A stretch of DNA of 64,000 bases from Oscillospiraceae bacterium. Its GTDB lineage: Bacteria; Bacillota; Clostridia; Oscillospirales; Oscillospiraceae. The notes under the pieces are model-generated. The model searched no databases and was not told where the DNA came from. It saw only the letters and a list, made by a program, of their open reading frames with translations. The position numbers were made by a program, and so were the translations under genes. Below are positions 50,784 through 59,760 of this stretch, one piece after another. The stretch covers positions 58,741 through 122,740 of the forward strand of contig CADARY010000018.1 of the NCBI GenBank assembly GCA_902790375.1. Direction: 5' to 3'. The number at the start of each line of letters is the position of its first letter. Positions within the stretch are counted from its first letter, which is position 1.

Positions 50784-51622
50784 TCCACCACGGTAAAATC
50801 CTTGATCACGAACACCTGCACCAGGGAGTCCAGGTTTGCCTGGGGCTCCACGATGCCGTATTCGATCTGGCCGCCGGCCTCGGTCTGCACGGCCGTGAGG
50901 GTGCCGATCATCAGCCCCGCCGGAAACGCGCCGCCGGAGCCGGAGGTCAGCACATCGTCGCCTACGAAGATCTGCGCCCCGTCGGCAAGATAGGTGAGCT
51001 TGGCGGTCTTCTCGCGCATGAAGGAAAATTCACCCACCACCATGCCGGAGTTGCCCGTGGCCCCGACGAAGGCGCCCACGGACATGTCCACGTCGATGAG
51101 GGTGGAGACCGTGGCCCAGTTGGTGCCCAGCTCCGTGATCTGGCCCACTACCGCGCCGTACTCGGTCACGACGGGGTCTCCCATCTCGATGCCGCTGGAG
51201 GCGCCCTTGGAGATGGTGAAGGCGCTGGACCAGTTGGAGCTGGACCAGAGCACCACCTTGCACGACTCCATCACATAGTCGGTGTGCTTTTCCCGCAGCT
51301 CCAGCAGCTTTCTGAGGCGGGAGTTCTCCTCCGAGGCCTCGATACCCTCGCGGGCGGACTGCTGCGCGTCTGCAAGCTGAGAGCGCAGGGATTCGTTCTC
51401 CGCCAGAAGCGAGTCGTATTCATAGAGGTACCCGTACATGCTGTCAAACCAGTTGACGGCGGAGGACAGCACCTTCTGGATGGGGGACTTGATGACGCCG
51501 GCCAGATTCTGCACAAAGCCGATGCGCCCGTCCCGGGCCGCGGCGCCAAGGCCGATGATGAGGGCCGCGGCGGCAATGATGATGCCGATGCGCAGGCCGT
51601 TTTTCTGCAGATATTGCTTCAC
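50780..51622 (-). CDS. mreC: Rod shape-determining protein MreC
   Basis: 280 residues. One N-terminal membrane helix (IGIIIAAAALIIGLGAAA), a coiled coil (about 65-105) and the beta-barrel MreC core with GDPVVTEYGAVVGQI and FVGDDVLTSGSGGAFPAGL, ending in VQVFVIKDF. MreC links peptidoglycan synthases to the cytoskeleton. mreB is not in this window, so the usual mreBCD set is split. ATG 51622 overlaps the maf stop (ATGA). Confidence 0.92.
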   Translation of the reverse strand: MKQYLQKNGLRIGIIIAAAALIIGLGAAARDGRIGFVQNLAGVIKSPIQKVLSSAVNWFDSMYGYLYEYDSLLAENESLRSQLADAQQSAREGIEASEENSRLRKLLELREKHTDYVMESCKVVLWSSSNWSSAFTISKGASSGIEMGDPVVTEYGAVVGQITELGTNWATVSTLIDVDMSVGAFVGATGNSGMVVGEFSFMREKTAKLTYLADGAQIFVGDDVLTSGSGGAFPAGLMIGTLTAVQTEAGGQIEYGIVEPQANLDSLVQVFVIKDFTVVE

Positions 51623-52191
51623 AGCAGCGTCACCCCCAGTTCCTTGAGCATCAGCCCCAGACGGCAGAGCGGCAGGCCTACGACGTTGAAGAAATCGCCC
51701 TCGATCCCCTCAACAAAGAGCGAGCCTCTGCCCTGGATGCCGTAAGCCCCGGCCTTGTCCATAGGCTCGCCGGTGGCGATATAGGCGGCGATCTCCGCAT
51801 CGGTCAGCGTCCGGAAGCGGACAGCGCTCCGCTCGGCGGCCAGGAGCTCCTGTCCGCCCCGCAGTACGCACACGCCGGTATATACCGCATGCGTGTCCCC
51901 GGACAGCCCGCGCAGCATACGCCTGGCGTCCGCCTCGGTATGGGGTTTGCCGTAAACCTGTCCGTCGTGCCAGACGATGGTGTCCGCCGCCACGATGATG
52001 TCGTCCTTCTCGCATTTTTCCGCCACCTCGCGGGCCTTGTGGGCGGCCAGGGCCTTCACCAGTTCATCCGGCGGGAGCGCCCGCCCGGCTTTTTCCTCCC
52101 CGACTGCGGGGAGAATGACGAGATCCCTGACGCCCAGCATCTGCATGAGCTCACGCCGCCGCGGTGACGCGGAGGCAAGTACAATAGACAT
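51619..52191 (-). CDS. maf: Maf-family nucleotide pyrophosphatase
   Basis: 190 residues. The start IVLASASPRRRELMQMLG is the Maf signature; VAADTIVWHDGQVYGKP and GEPMDKAGAYGIQGRGSLFV complete the active site. Maf proteins hydrolyse noncanonical or canonical NTPs (dTTP/UTP type here by the K-P-x-x-x-x-D-A pattern) and slow septation. It heads the maf-mreC-mreD-PBP2 group, a common Firmicutes order. Confidence 0.92.
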   Translation of the reverse strand: MSIVLASASPRRRELMQMLGVRDLVILPAVGEEKAGRALPPDELVKALAAHKAREVAEKCEKDDIIVAADTIVWHDGQVYGKPHTEADARRMLRGLSGDTHAVYTGVCVLRGGQELLAAERSAVRFRTLTDAEIAAYIATGEPMDKAGAYGIQGRGSLFVEGIEGDFFNVVGLPLCRLGLMLKELGVTLL

Positions 52192-52257
52192 TTCTGAATA
52201 TCTCCGATTCCTGTTAGTGTGGAGCGTGGAGTCAGGGCAATCCCGCTCACTCCAAAC

Positions 52258-54342
52258 TCACTCGACTCCCCGGTAGTACAGCCCTCTTGTCAGTACATTC
52301 GGCTGATAGTCGGACTGACCGAGATAGACCTTTGCCACCTCCAGGCATTCGCGCGGGGACTCAGTGGTGAACATCATGCGCATGCCCCAGAGGCCGGCGC
52401 CGTAGAGATCCTGCGCCTTGTCGGCAAGGTAGAGCTTGTGGGCGTTGTAGATAACATTGCGGCAGCCGAACTCCTTGACCACCGGGAACACCGCGCCCAT
52501 ACGGTCGGACATCTGCGCCGGGGTCGCGCAGGTGCAGCGCCCCGAGGAATGGCGGATCACGCACTGATCCGATACCATGAGCGGGAGTCTCCCGTATACG
52601 ATCATCTCGGTATCGAGCGTCTTGGAAAGATCCCGGATCTGGGCGATGCGCAGCTCAAAGGAGGCGGTTGCGGAGCTGAAGCCCGCCTGGCGCACCATCT
52701 CCATACTGAGGGAGTTGAACACGTTCAGGCCGAAGTCGCCCCGGATGCGCATGCCGACATTCTTCGCCAGCATCGCGTGGCCGAGGTTTCCGACCAGCGC
52801 CTCGTTGATGCCGAAGTCAAAGAGCTTTTCCAGCATCTCCCGGACATAGGGCTCCTCCTCGTCCGTGATGACGCGCGGCAGCACCGCCACCGGGATCGTA
52901 CCCTGCTCCTCAAAGGGCTCGAGCAGGTCAAAGTATTCGTTCATGACCGTGACGGGCACATAGAGATACCGGGGGTGCAGGGCCGCAAGCTCGGGCGTGA
53001 GCTGCTCGGCTGTGAGCACCTGGAAGATCATGGCCGGGTCCACCCCCGGCGCGCTGCCCTTCGGCTTTGCGGGGATGGTCCCCACGCGCCGCTTCGGCGG
53101 TCTGCCCCGCTGCTCGCTGAGCTCCGCCACCAGGCTGCGCCTGAGCTCATTGATGGCGGCGGCGGGCAGGAAGAGGCCCGGATCGGTCTGGGCCTTGTTC
53201 TCCACCACGTTGTAGGGAGTGCCGCCGGTTTTGAACATCTGATCCGTGAGATAGGAGGGCGTGAGCCCCTGGCCCCGGGCCTTCTCCGGCACCCGGCCCG
53301 CGGCGACGGCCTTGTGCCCGTCGTCGTCAAAGGCGATGGCGCGGATGGGCTGGCCCTTCTCGGCCACGGTGTAAAAGTGCACCGGCACCCGCCGGAGCTC
53401 CCCTTCGGCATAGCCCTTGCGGGCCTGGTCAAAGAGCTGCTCCGTATCCCGGTCGGCCTCTCCGCGAACGCCGAACATGTCCTCCCGGTCGCCGTTGAAG
53501 TAGCCCTGGGTAAAGCCCTGGCGGGAGAAGGCCCGCTCCAGATCCGCCATCTCCTCGGGCGTGGGCTGGCGGTGCTCCTTGAGGGCCTTGGCGTAGATTT
53601 TGGTGGTGATGGCGGTGTACTCCGGCCGCTTCATGCGTCCTTCGATCTTGAGGCAGGCGACGCCCGCGTCCTCAAGCTCCTGGAGCCTGTCCACGAGGCA
53701 GTTGTCCTTGAGGGAGAGGGGGTAGTCGTCCATGCGCCCGCCAAGGGAATACTGCATGCGGCAGGGCTGGGCGCACATGCCGCGGTTGCCGCTGCGCTGG
53801 CCGATAAGGGCCGACATGTAGCACTGGCCCGAGTGGCAGAAGCACAGCGCCCCGTGGACAAAGACCTCCGTCTCGATGGGGGAATTCTGTGTGATATAGC
53901 GGATCTGCTCCAGGCTCAGCTCCCTTGCCAGCACCGCCCTCGTCATGCCGAGCTCCGCCGCCGCCTCCACCCCCGCAAGGTTGTGGATCGACATCTGGGT
54001 GCTCGCGTGCAGGGGGATATCCGGCAGATACTGGCGGACGGCGGCGGCAAGGCCCAGATCCTGGATGATGATGCCGTCCGTCCCGGTCTCGGAGGCGATG
54101 CGCGCCGCCGCAAGCGCGTCCTCCACCTCCCGGTCATTGACCAGGGTGTTGAGCGTGACATAGACCTTGCAGCCGCGTATATGGCAGTAGCGCACCGCGC
54201 GCTCATATTCCTCATCGGTGAAATTTTTCGCGCCGCGCCGGGCGTTGTAGTTGCCCATGCCCATGTACACGGCGTCCGCGCCGTTCTGCACCGCGGCGAT
54301 CACGGCCTCGGGCGACCCGGCGGGGGAAAGCAGTTCGATCAT
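52258..54342 (-). CDS. U32 family peptidase (RlhA/YrrO-like)
   Basis: 694 residues. An N-terminal TIM-barrel half (IELLSPAGSPEAVIAAVQNG...GADAVYMGMGNYNARRG) holds the U32 block ETEVFVHGALCFCHSGQCYM with Cys residues, and MCAQPCR. The large C-terminal extension contains another Cys-rich part (HSSGRCTCATP). Family members have been called collagenases, and RlhA-type proteins modify 23S rRNA in enterobacteria; the role here is uncertain. It precedes maf by 66 bases. A divergent promoter serves dnaD. Confidence 0.86.
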   Translation of the reverse strand: MIELLSPAGSPEAVIAAVQNGADAVYMGMGNYNARRGAKNFTDEEYERAVRYCHIRGCKVYVTLNTLVNDREVEDALAAARIASETGTDGIIIQDLGLAAAVRQYLPDIPLHASTQMSIHNLAGVEAAAELGMTRAVLARELSLEQIRYITQNSPIETEVFVHGALCFCHSGQCYMSALIGQRSGNRGMCAQPCRMQYSLGGRMDDYPLSLKDNCLVDRLQELEDAGVACLKIEGRMKRPEYTAITTKIYAKALKEHRQPTPEEMADLERAFSRQGFTQGYFNGDREDMFGVRGEADRDTEQLFDQARKGYAEGELRRVPVHFYTVAEKGQPIRAIAFDDDGHKAVAAGRVPEKARGQGLTPSYLTDQMFKTGGTPYNVVENKAQTDPGLFLPAAAINELRRSLVAELSEQRGRPPKRRVGTIPAKPKGSAPGVDPAMIFQVLTAEQLTPELAALHPRYLYVPVTVMNEYFDLLEPFEEQGTIPVAVLPRVITDEEEPYVREMLEKLFDFGINEALVGNLGHAMLAKNVGMRIRGDFGLNVFNSLSMEMVRQAGFSSATASFELRIAQIRDLSKTLDTEMIVYGRLPLMVSDQCVIRHSSGRCTCATPAQMSDRMGAVFPVVKEFGCRNVIYNAHKLYLADKAQDLYGAGLWGMRMMFTTESPRECLEVAKVYLGQSDYQPNVLTRGLYYRGVE

Positions 54343-54444
54343 ATCGTGTGGTCCTTTTTATCTCTGTAATAGCAGTAAACAAAGCCGAAGCCTGTTTGCA
54401 ACTGAACATAAAAATACAGTGTAATTATACCACAGTGTCAAGGC

Positions 54445-54473
54445 TTGCGGCAAGGGGATTCTCGTGGTATAAT
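54445..54473 (+). promoter_or_regulatory. Promoter of dnaD-dnaI
   Basis: TTGCGG (54445-54450), 17 bases, TATAAT (54468-54473). On the minus strand TATAAT (54424-54429) with TTGCCG 18 bases away probably serves the U32 gene, so the two divergent promoters overlap. Confidence 0.7.
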
Positions 54474-54516
54474 GTGCCCACTGCGTAAACAAACCATGAA
54501 CTTTGGAGGTGAGCAC

Positions 54517-55443
54517 ATGCAGGGAGAAGCGGAAGCCTTTCTTGTCTCTCCGGAGGAGGCGCAGCGCCTGATCGCCGCCCACGACGGGGACATAACCCTG
54601 CTGTGGCTCTTTCTGCGCCAGCGCCCCGGCAGCACGCTGGAGGACGCGGCGCGGGCCCTCTGCCGTACCCGGGCGGAGCTGGAGGCGGCCTATGAGAAGC
54701 TGCAGCGGCTGAGCCTGCCGGCTGTGAAGGCCGCGCCCGCCGCTGCCCCTGCGGGCAAAAAAACCGGGCCGAGCCTGCCGGTGCCCGAACCTGCGCACGA
54801 GCTGCCGCAGTACACGTCGGAGGATCTCGTGCAGCGCAGCCAGGAGGATGCGCGCTGGACAGCGCTGCTCACCGAGGCGCAGCGGGCGCTGGGCCGCAAG
54901 CTCAACAGCGGCGAGATGAAAACGCTCTTCGGCCTGTACGACTATCTGGCCCTGCCGCCGGAGGTGCTGATGATGCTGCTCAACTACTGCGTCGCAAACG
55001 CCCCGTCCGGCAATTCCCCCTCCATGCGCTTTATTGAGAAGGAGGGCTACGCCTGGGCAAACCGCGAGATCCTGACCCTGGAGCAGGCGGAGGAATACAT
55101 CGCCGCAAGTCAGCGCCGCAGGGAAAAGCTCAGCCGGACGGCAAAGATTCTCGGCATCAACGGCAGGGCCCTGACGAATACCGAGGCTAAATATCTGGGC
55201 GCGTGGCTCGATATGGGCTTTGACGATGAGATGATCGGCATGGCCTATGACCGGACCGTCACGAATACCGGCGCCCTCAAGTGGAGCTATATGAACGGCA
55301 TCCTCAAGAGCTGGCACGAGAAGGGCCTGCACACGCCCGAGGCGGTCCGGGAGAAGGATACCCGCCGGCCCAGAGGACAGGCGGGCAAGCAGGAGGCGCC
55401 GCGGGACATGGACAAGCTCCTTGCGGCCCTGGAAAAGCTTTAA
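54517..55443 (+). CDS. dnaD: DnaD-domain replication protein
   Basis: 308 residues. A winged-helix-like N-terminal region (residues 1-75; VSPEEAQRLIAAHDGDITLL...TLEDAARALCRTRAEL) is followed by an Ala/Pro linker and the DnaD/DnaB-like domain (about 130-280), which includes LNSGEMKTLFGLYDYLALPP and the W-x3-NGILKSW motif (SYMNGILKSWHEKGL). DnaD-type proteins remodel DNA at oriC or restart sites and help load helicase; the DnaI-type loader is encoded next door, 15 bases after. GGAGGT lies 7 bases before ATG 54517, so the upstream in-frame ATG codons are rejected. Confidence 0.87.
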   Translation: MQGEAEAFLVSPEEAQRLIAAHDGDITLLWLFLRQRPGSTLEDAARALCRTRAELEAAYEKLQRLSLPAVKAAPAAAPAGKKTGPSLPVPEPAHELPQYTSEDLVQRSQEDARWTALLTEAQRALGRKLNSGEMKTLFGLYDYLALPPEVLMMLLNYCVANAPSGNSPSMRFIEKEGYAWANREILTLEQAEEYIAASQRRREKLSRTAKILGINGRALTNTEAKYLGAWLDMGFDDEMIGMAYDRTVTNTGALKWSYMNGILKSWHEKGLHTPEAVREKDTRRPRGQAGKQEAPRDMDKLLAALEKL

Positions 55444-55458
55444 TGGGACGGTGATCAA

Positions 55459-56457
55459 ATGCCCTACGACGGAAAACTCCTGGCCCGGGCCAGGAGTGAG
55501 CTTGACAGTATCCGTGAAAAAAACCGGGAGGAACAGCAGCGCCGCTATGCCGCCGCCTGCGCAAAGATCCCGGAGCTGCGGCAGATCGACCAGCAGCTTC
55601 GCGCCCACATGGCCCAGCTTGTGCGCCTGACGCTGAGCAAGCGCCCCGATCTGAAGGAGCGCCTGGATGAGCTGCGGGACGAAAACCTGAGCCTCCAGAT
55701 GCGCCGGGCCGAGCGGCTGACCGCCGCGGGCTTCGGCGGGGACTATCTGGACGAGATCTTCTCCTGCCCGGTCTGCCGGGATACGGGCTTTACCCAGGGG
55801 CGCGTCTGCCAGTGTCTCGACAGGCTCTACAACCGGGAGCTGACCAGGGAGCTCGGCACGCTCATGCGCCGGGGGGACGAGAGCTTCCAGCACTTTGACC
55901 TGAGCTATTATCCCACCGAGCCCGACCCGGAAACGGGGCTTGTGCCGCGGGATGTCATGCGCCGGGTCTCGGAGGCCTGCCGGCGTTATGCGGAAAACTT
56001 CTCCGACAGCTCCCGGAATCTCCTGTTTCAGGGGGGCACGGGCCTCGGCAAGACCTATCTCTCGGCCTGCATTGCCCGGGTGGTCTCGGCGCGGGGCTAC
56101 TCGGTCTGCTATGAAACGGCCGCCGCCGCGCTGGACAATTACGAGAAGGCAAAGTTCAATCGCGACACCGAGGAGGGGGAGGCCGCCGCCGTGCGCATCA
56201 AACGCATGGAAAGCTGCGATCTCATGATCCTGGACGATCTGGGCACCGAGATGCCCACGCCCATGGCCCAGAGCGCGCTGTACACGCTGGTCAACAACCG
56301 CCTCGTAAACGAGAGGCGGACCATCATCAGCACCAACCTTACAAATGACGAGCTGAACCGCCGCTACACCCCGCAGATCGCCTCCCGCATCCTGGGAGAG
56401 TTCCAGTGCCTGCCCTTCGTGGGCACGGACATCCGCCGTCTGAAGCGGGGCCTGTGA
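55459..56457 (+). CDS. dnaI: DnaI/DnaC-type helicase loader ATPase
   Basis: 332 residues. An N-terminal helical region (1-90) is followed by a Cys cluster (CPVCRDTGF...CQC, about 96-115) like the zinc-binding part of DnaI. The AAA+ domain has LLFQGGTGLGKTYLSACIAR (Walker A) and DLMILDDLGTEMPT (Walker B), with sensor residues in IISTNLTNDELNRRY. It loads the replicative helicase together with the DnaD protein encoded upstream. Confidence 0.9.
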   Translation: MPYDGKLLARARSELDSIREKNREEQQRRYAAACAKIPELRQIDQQLRAHMAQLVRLTLSKRPDLKERLDELRDENLSLQMRRAERLTAAGFGGDYLDEIFSCPVCRDTGFTQGRVCQCLDRLYNRELTRELGTLMRRGDESFQHFDLSYYPTEPDPETGLVPRDVMRRVSEACRRYAENFSDSSRNLLFQGGTGLGKTYLSACIARVVSARGYSVCYETAAAALDNYEKAKFNRDTEEGEAAAVRIKRMESCDLMILDDLGTEMPTPMAQSALYTLVNNRLVNERRTIISTNLTNDELNRRYTPQIASRILGEFQCLPFVGTDIRRLKRGL

Positions 56458-56461
56458 CAGT

Positions 56462-57208
56462 TCAGCGATTCAGCCGCCAGTTCTCCTTCGGCGCCCAGCC
56501 GGGGAGGGGCATGCGCTGCATGGCGCCGAAGATCTTGGACTTCATGTCCGGGTATTCGGCGCTCATTCCTTTTAAAAGCTGCTTGATCTCATAACGCTTG
56601 CTGGTTTTGTCCTGGGGGCAGGGGTTCTCCACCACCGGGATCTCGAGCTGCGCGGCGAGATTTGCGATCTTTTGTTCCCCGGCGTAGATGAGCGGGCGGA
56701 TCTGGGTCACGCCGGAGCGATCCAGATAGGTCACGGGCCGAAAGCAGCTCAGCCTTCCCTCAAACAGCAGACTCATCATAAAGGTCTCCACCGCGTCGTC
56801 AAAATGGTGGCCCAGGGCCAGCTTGTTCACGCCGCGCTGGCGGATCAGATCGTTGATGGCGCCCCGGCGCATCTTGGCGCAGAGGGAGCAGGGGTTTTCC
56901 TCCTTGCGCACGTCGAAGACGACCTCCTTGATATCCGTCCTGAGGCAGGTATAGGGGACCTCCAGCTTTTCACACAGCTCCTTCACCGGTGTGAAATCCA
57001 TGCCCTCAAAGCCGAGCTCCACCGTGACGGCCTCCAGCGTAAAGCGCCGGGGATAGAAGCGGCGCAGATGGCTCAGGGCCAGCAGCAGGAGCATGCTGTC
57101 CTTGCCGCCCGAGACGCCGACCGCCACCCGGTCGCCTTCCAGGATCATATCGTAATCATCCACCGCGCGGCGCACGGTGCCGGTAAAATCGTTGAGCAGC
57201 CTGTCCAT
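56462..57208 (-). CDS. ttcA: TtcA-like tRNA 2-thiocytidine synthetase
   Basis: 248 residues. The PP-loop is VAVGVSGGKDSMLLLL (Ser33-Ser38). CSLCAKMRRG carries the CxxC pair and NPCPQDKTSKR a third Cys, the set that holds an Fe-S cluster in TtcA proteins. It thiolates C32 of some tRNAs, though related Fe-S PP-loop enzymes modify other bases. The start at 57208 gives the family length and has GGGAAG upstream. Convergent with dnaI, only 4 bases apart. Confidence 0.85.
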   Translation of the reverse strand: MDRLLNDFTGTVRRAVDDYDMILEGDRVAVGVSGGKDSMLLLLALSHLRRFYPRRFTLEAVTVELGFEGMDFTPVKELCEKLEVPYTCLRTDIKEVVFDVRKEENPCSLCAKMRRGAINDLIRQRGVNKLALGHHFDDAVETFMMSLLFEGRLSCFRPVTYLDRSGVTQIRPLIYAGEQKIANLAAQLEIPVVENPCPQDKTSKRYEIKQLLKGMSAEYPDMKSKIFGAMQRMPLPGWAPKENWRLNR

Positions 57209-57373
57209 AAAGCTTCCCGCCTCTCTCCTGCTTTTTATGCCGTCTATTGTAACGGCACAGCGCCTGAATGTCAAAGCGTTTTGAAAAACGAAAAATCGAA
57301 AATCAGAATACGGGAGATTTTGCGAGAATTCATGAGCTTTTGCGAGATTCCAAAATCAGAATCAAATTTTCTG

Positions 57374-57402
57374 TTGACAGCTTCCCGCCCCTGTGGTATA
57401 AG
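57374..57402 (+). promoter_or_regulatory. Promoter of rplM-rpsI
   Basis: TTGACA (57374-57379), 17 bases, TATAAG (57397-57402). Confidence 0.8.
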
Positions 57403-57408
57403 AATGAA

Positions 57409-57441
57409 GCGCGCCGGACGGGACCCGTTAACCGCCCGCGC
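57409..57441 (+). promoter_or_regulatory. Candidate ribosomal-protein leader hairpin
   Basis: GCGCG (57409-57413) pairs with CGCGC (57437-57441) around a GC-rich interior containing CGGGACCCG. The position is right for an L13-type autoregulatory leader, but I could not match the known consensus. Confidence 0.35.
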
Positions 57442-57483
57442 CCTGAAACAGTCAAAACATGATTTTAATATGGAGGCAAGACT

Positions 57484-57912
57484 ATGTCCACAACCATGCT
57501 CACCAAGGAGACCGTTGAACGCAAATGGTACATCCTTGACGCAGCCGGCAAGCCCATGGGCAAGACCGCTGCCCTCGCCGCCGATCTTCTGCGCGGCAAG
57601 CTCAGACCCGACTACACCCCCCACGTCGACTGCGGCGATTACGTCATCATCATCAACGCCAAGGACGCTGTCCTCACCGGCAAGAAGCTGGAGCAGAAGT
57701 ACTACCGCACTCACTCCGGTTATCCCGGCGGGCTGAAAGAGACCCAGTACAAGATCCTGATGCAGAAGAAGCCGGAGCTGGCCATGCGTCTGGCTGTGCG
57801 CGGCATGCTGCAGAAGAACACCATCGCCCAGTGGCAGCTCAAGCGTCTGCGCATCTTCGCCGGCGCCGAGCATACCCACGCCGCCCAGAAGCCCGAAGTC
57901 TGGGATCGCTAA
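57484..57912 (+). CDS. rplM: 50S ribosomal protein L13
   Basis: 142 residues. The L13 signature KWYILDAAGKPMGKTAALAA and DCGDYVIIINAKDAVLTGKK, with YRTHSGYPGGLKE, are unmistakable. The length is standard. An AGGAGG-like site (TGGAGG) lies 9 bases upstream. It is followed after 16 bases by rpsI, the usual pair. Confidence 0.98.
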   Translation: MSTTMLTKETVERKWYILDAAGKPMGKTAALAADLLRGKLRPDYTPHVDCGDYVIIINAKDAVLTGKKLEQKYYRTHSGYPGGLKETQYKILMQKKPELAMRLAVRGMLQKNTIAQWQLKRLRIFAGAEHTHAAQKPEVWDR

Positions 57913-57928
57913 GAGGAGGTAAAGAACT

Positions 57929-58339
57929 ATGGCAACCTACAAGACCAAGAAGCCCTATATGTACGGCACCGGCCGCAGAAAGTCTTCTGTCGCCCGCGTC
58001 CACCTCATCCCCAACGGCAGCGGCGTGATCACCATCAACGGCCGTGATATCGACGATTACTTTGGTCTCGAGACCCTCAAGCTCATCGTCCGTCAGCCCC
58101 TGGTCACCACCAGCACGCTCGGCAAGGTCGACATTGAAGCGACCGTCACCGGCGGCGGCGTCTCCGGTCAGGCCGGCGCCATCCGCCACGGCATCGCCCG
58201 TGCCCTGCTCGTCGTGGACGAGAGCTACCGCGCAGCCCTCAAGGCCGCAGGCTTCCTCACCCGCGACCCCAGAATGAAGGAACGCAAGAAGTACGGTCTC
58301 AAGGCCGCACGCCGCGCGCCTCAGTTCTCCAAGCGTTAA
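57929..58339 (+). CDS. rpsI: 30S ribosomal protein S9
   Basis: 136 residues. The start [19 protein letters not shown] and the basic tail [20 protein letters not shown] end in FSKR, whose final Lys-Arg reaches the ribosomal P site. AGAGGAGG precedes the ATG. Confidence 0.98.
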   Translation: MATYKTKKPYMYGTGRRKSSVARVHLIPNGSGVITINGRDIDDYFGLETLKLIVRQPLVTTSTLGKVDIEATVTGGGVSGQAGAIRHGIARALLVVDESYRAALKAAGFLTRDPRMKERKKYGLKAARRAPQFSKR

Positions 58340-58345
58340 TCGTTC

Positions 58346-58381
58346 AAAAGCCCTGGAAATTCAAAGGTTTCCAGGGCTTTT
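58346..58381 (+). terminator. Rho-independent terminator of rplM-rpsI
   Basis: Stem AAAGCCCTGGAAA / TTTCCAGGGCTTT with an 8-base loop, ending in TTTTCC. Confidence 0.88.
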
Positions 58382-58415
58382 CCATTGGCATTGCAAGGAA
58401 AGGAAAACAAACACC

Positions 58416-59363
58416 ATGAAGTCACTTGAAAGCTTCCCGAGGATCAGCCTGGGTATCCTGCCGACGCCGATCCATAAGCTTGAAAACATCAGCAGACTCC
58501 TCGGCAGGAACATCTACATCAAACGCGACGACATGACCGGGCTCGGCCTCGGCGGAAACAAGATCCGGAAGCTCGAATTCCTCCTGGCCGACGCGAAAGC
58601 GCAGGGCGCGGAGGTCGTCTTTACGACCGGCGGCGCGCAGTCCAACCACGCCATGCTGACCGCCGCCGCGGCAGGGAAGCTGGGGATGAAGGCTGTGCTC
58701 GTGCTCAAAAAGCGCGGCGTGACCGACTGCGTGGGTAATCAGCTCCTGGAACGGCTGATGGGGACGGATGTGCGCTTTGTCGACACCGATGATTACGCCG
58801 ACATTTACGCGGAGATGGACCGAATCGGCAGCGAGATGGGCAGGCCGTATTACAAGATCCCCTGCGGCGGGTCGAACGCCCTCGGCGCGCTGGGTTATGT
58901 GGCGTGCGCCAGAGAGATTGCCGGGCAGGGCCCGCGCTTCGACCATATCATCTGCGCGGAGGGCAGCGGCGGCACGATGGCGGGTCTGGCCCTCGGCGCA
59001 AAGCTCTTTTTGCCGGGGACAACGGTGCACGGCATGATGGTCGACACCGATCCCTTTGACCAGATCACGCCTGCCCTGATGCGGGAAACGGCGGAGCTGC
59101 TGGAGATCACGCCCGCGATCACGCCGGAGGATTATCCCCTTCGGGACATGTGCGGCCCCGGCTACGCGATCGCCTCGGAGGCCGGGAACGCCGCCGTCTC
59201 TCTGATGGCGGAGCGCGAAGGGATCTTTCTCGATCCGGTATACACCGGAAAGGCGTTTGCCGGCTTGCTGGAGCTGGCAAAAGAGGGCGCCTTTGCTGAG
59301 ACGGACAGCATTCTGTTTCTGCACTCGGGCGGCGCAGGCGGGCTTTTCGCCATCAAGATGTAA
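58416..59363 (+). CDS. dcyD: D-cysteine desulfhydrase / ACC-deaminase family PLP enzyme
   Basis: 315 residues. Fold type II PLP enzyme that breaks D-cysteine into pyruvate, ammonia and H2S, or acts on a related amino acid. The Schiff-base lysine is Lys49 in GLGGNKIRKLEF; TTGGAQSNHAM and CAEGSGGTMAGLALGAK hold the cofactor phosphate. The length matches DcyD. The AAGGAAAGG region provides the ribosome binding site. It stands alone; a truncated MITE follows 30 bases downstream. Confidence 0.88.
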   Translation: MKSLESFPRISLGILPTPIHKLENISRLLGRNIYIKRDDMTGLGLGGNKIRKLEFLLADAKAQGAEVVFTTGGAQSNHAMLTAAAAGKLGMKAVLVLKKRGVTDCVGNQLLERLMGTDVRFVDTDDYADIYAEMDRIGSEMGRPYYKIPCGGSNALGALGYVACAREIAGQGPRFDHIICAEGSGGTMAGLALGAKLFLPGTTVHGMMVDTDPFDQITPALMRETAELLEITPAITPEDYPLRDMCGPGYAIASEAGNAAVSLMAEREGIFLDPVYTGKAFAGLLELAKEGAFAETDSILFLHSGGAGGLFAIKM

Positions 59364-59393
59364 GCAGTCCGCAGGGCTCCGCGCCATCTCAAG

Positions 59394-59488
59394 GGCAATA
59401 CCGCATAATTCGGCAAGAGCAGATCCTGAGAAAATTTGGGTTCTGATAAAGGCACTTTTTCGCAGATGTACTTTGTGTACCTCAAGAA
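59394..59488. mobile_element. MITE family I, copy E (left part only)
   Basis: GGCAATACCGCATAATTCGG start, left arm and loop through GTACCTCAAGAAG, then the match ends. The right arm is lost, and a gene fragment begins at the same point. CAAG precedes it. Confidence 0.8.
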
Positions 59489-59666
59489 GCCCAAGCTTTT
59501 GCAGGTCGCTCAGCCTTCTGCCGGAATAATGTGCGGCATCCGATACGCAGAGGACGGGTTTCTTCTTCGTTTTGTTTTCCAGATCCTTTGCGCCGAAGCA
59601 GACGCCGTGATGATACCCGTCCGTGCCGGTGACTGCCCGTTGTGCATAATCCTCGATCTTCATCAT
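59489..59666 (-). pseudogene. Gene fragment, 5' part only, unknown family
   Basis: On the minus strand, from ATG 59666 (or 59663), an open stretch reads MKIEDYAQRAVTGTDGYHHG, later ...VSDAAHYSGRRLSDLQKLG, and then runs straight into the truncated MITE at 59488. The wording looks protein-like, but I cannot name the family and there is no strong ribosome binding site, so it is either a decayed gene or a chance frame. Confidence 0.35.
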
Positions 59667-59675
59667 TGTCCGTGC

Positions 59676-59705
59676 TTGACGGAGGGAAAGGGCGCATGGT
59701 ACAAT
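59676..59705 (+). promoter_or_regulatory. Promoter of aldo/keto reductase gene
   Basis: TTGACG (59676-59681), 18 bases, TACAAT (59700-59705). Confidence 0.65.
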
Positions 59706-59760
59706 TTTTATAGACGAAGGGCACTGCATGGCTTTTCCATCTATCGAAGGAGGAATCCAA

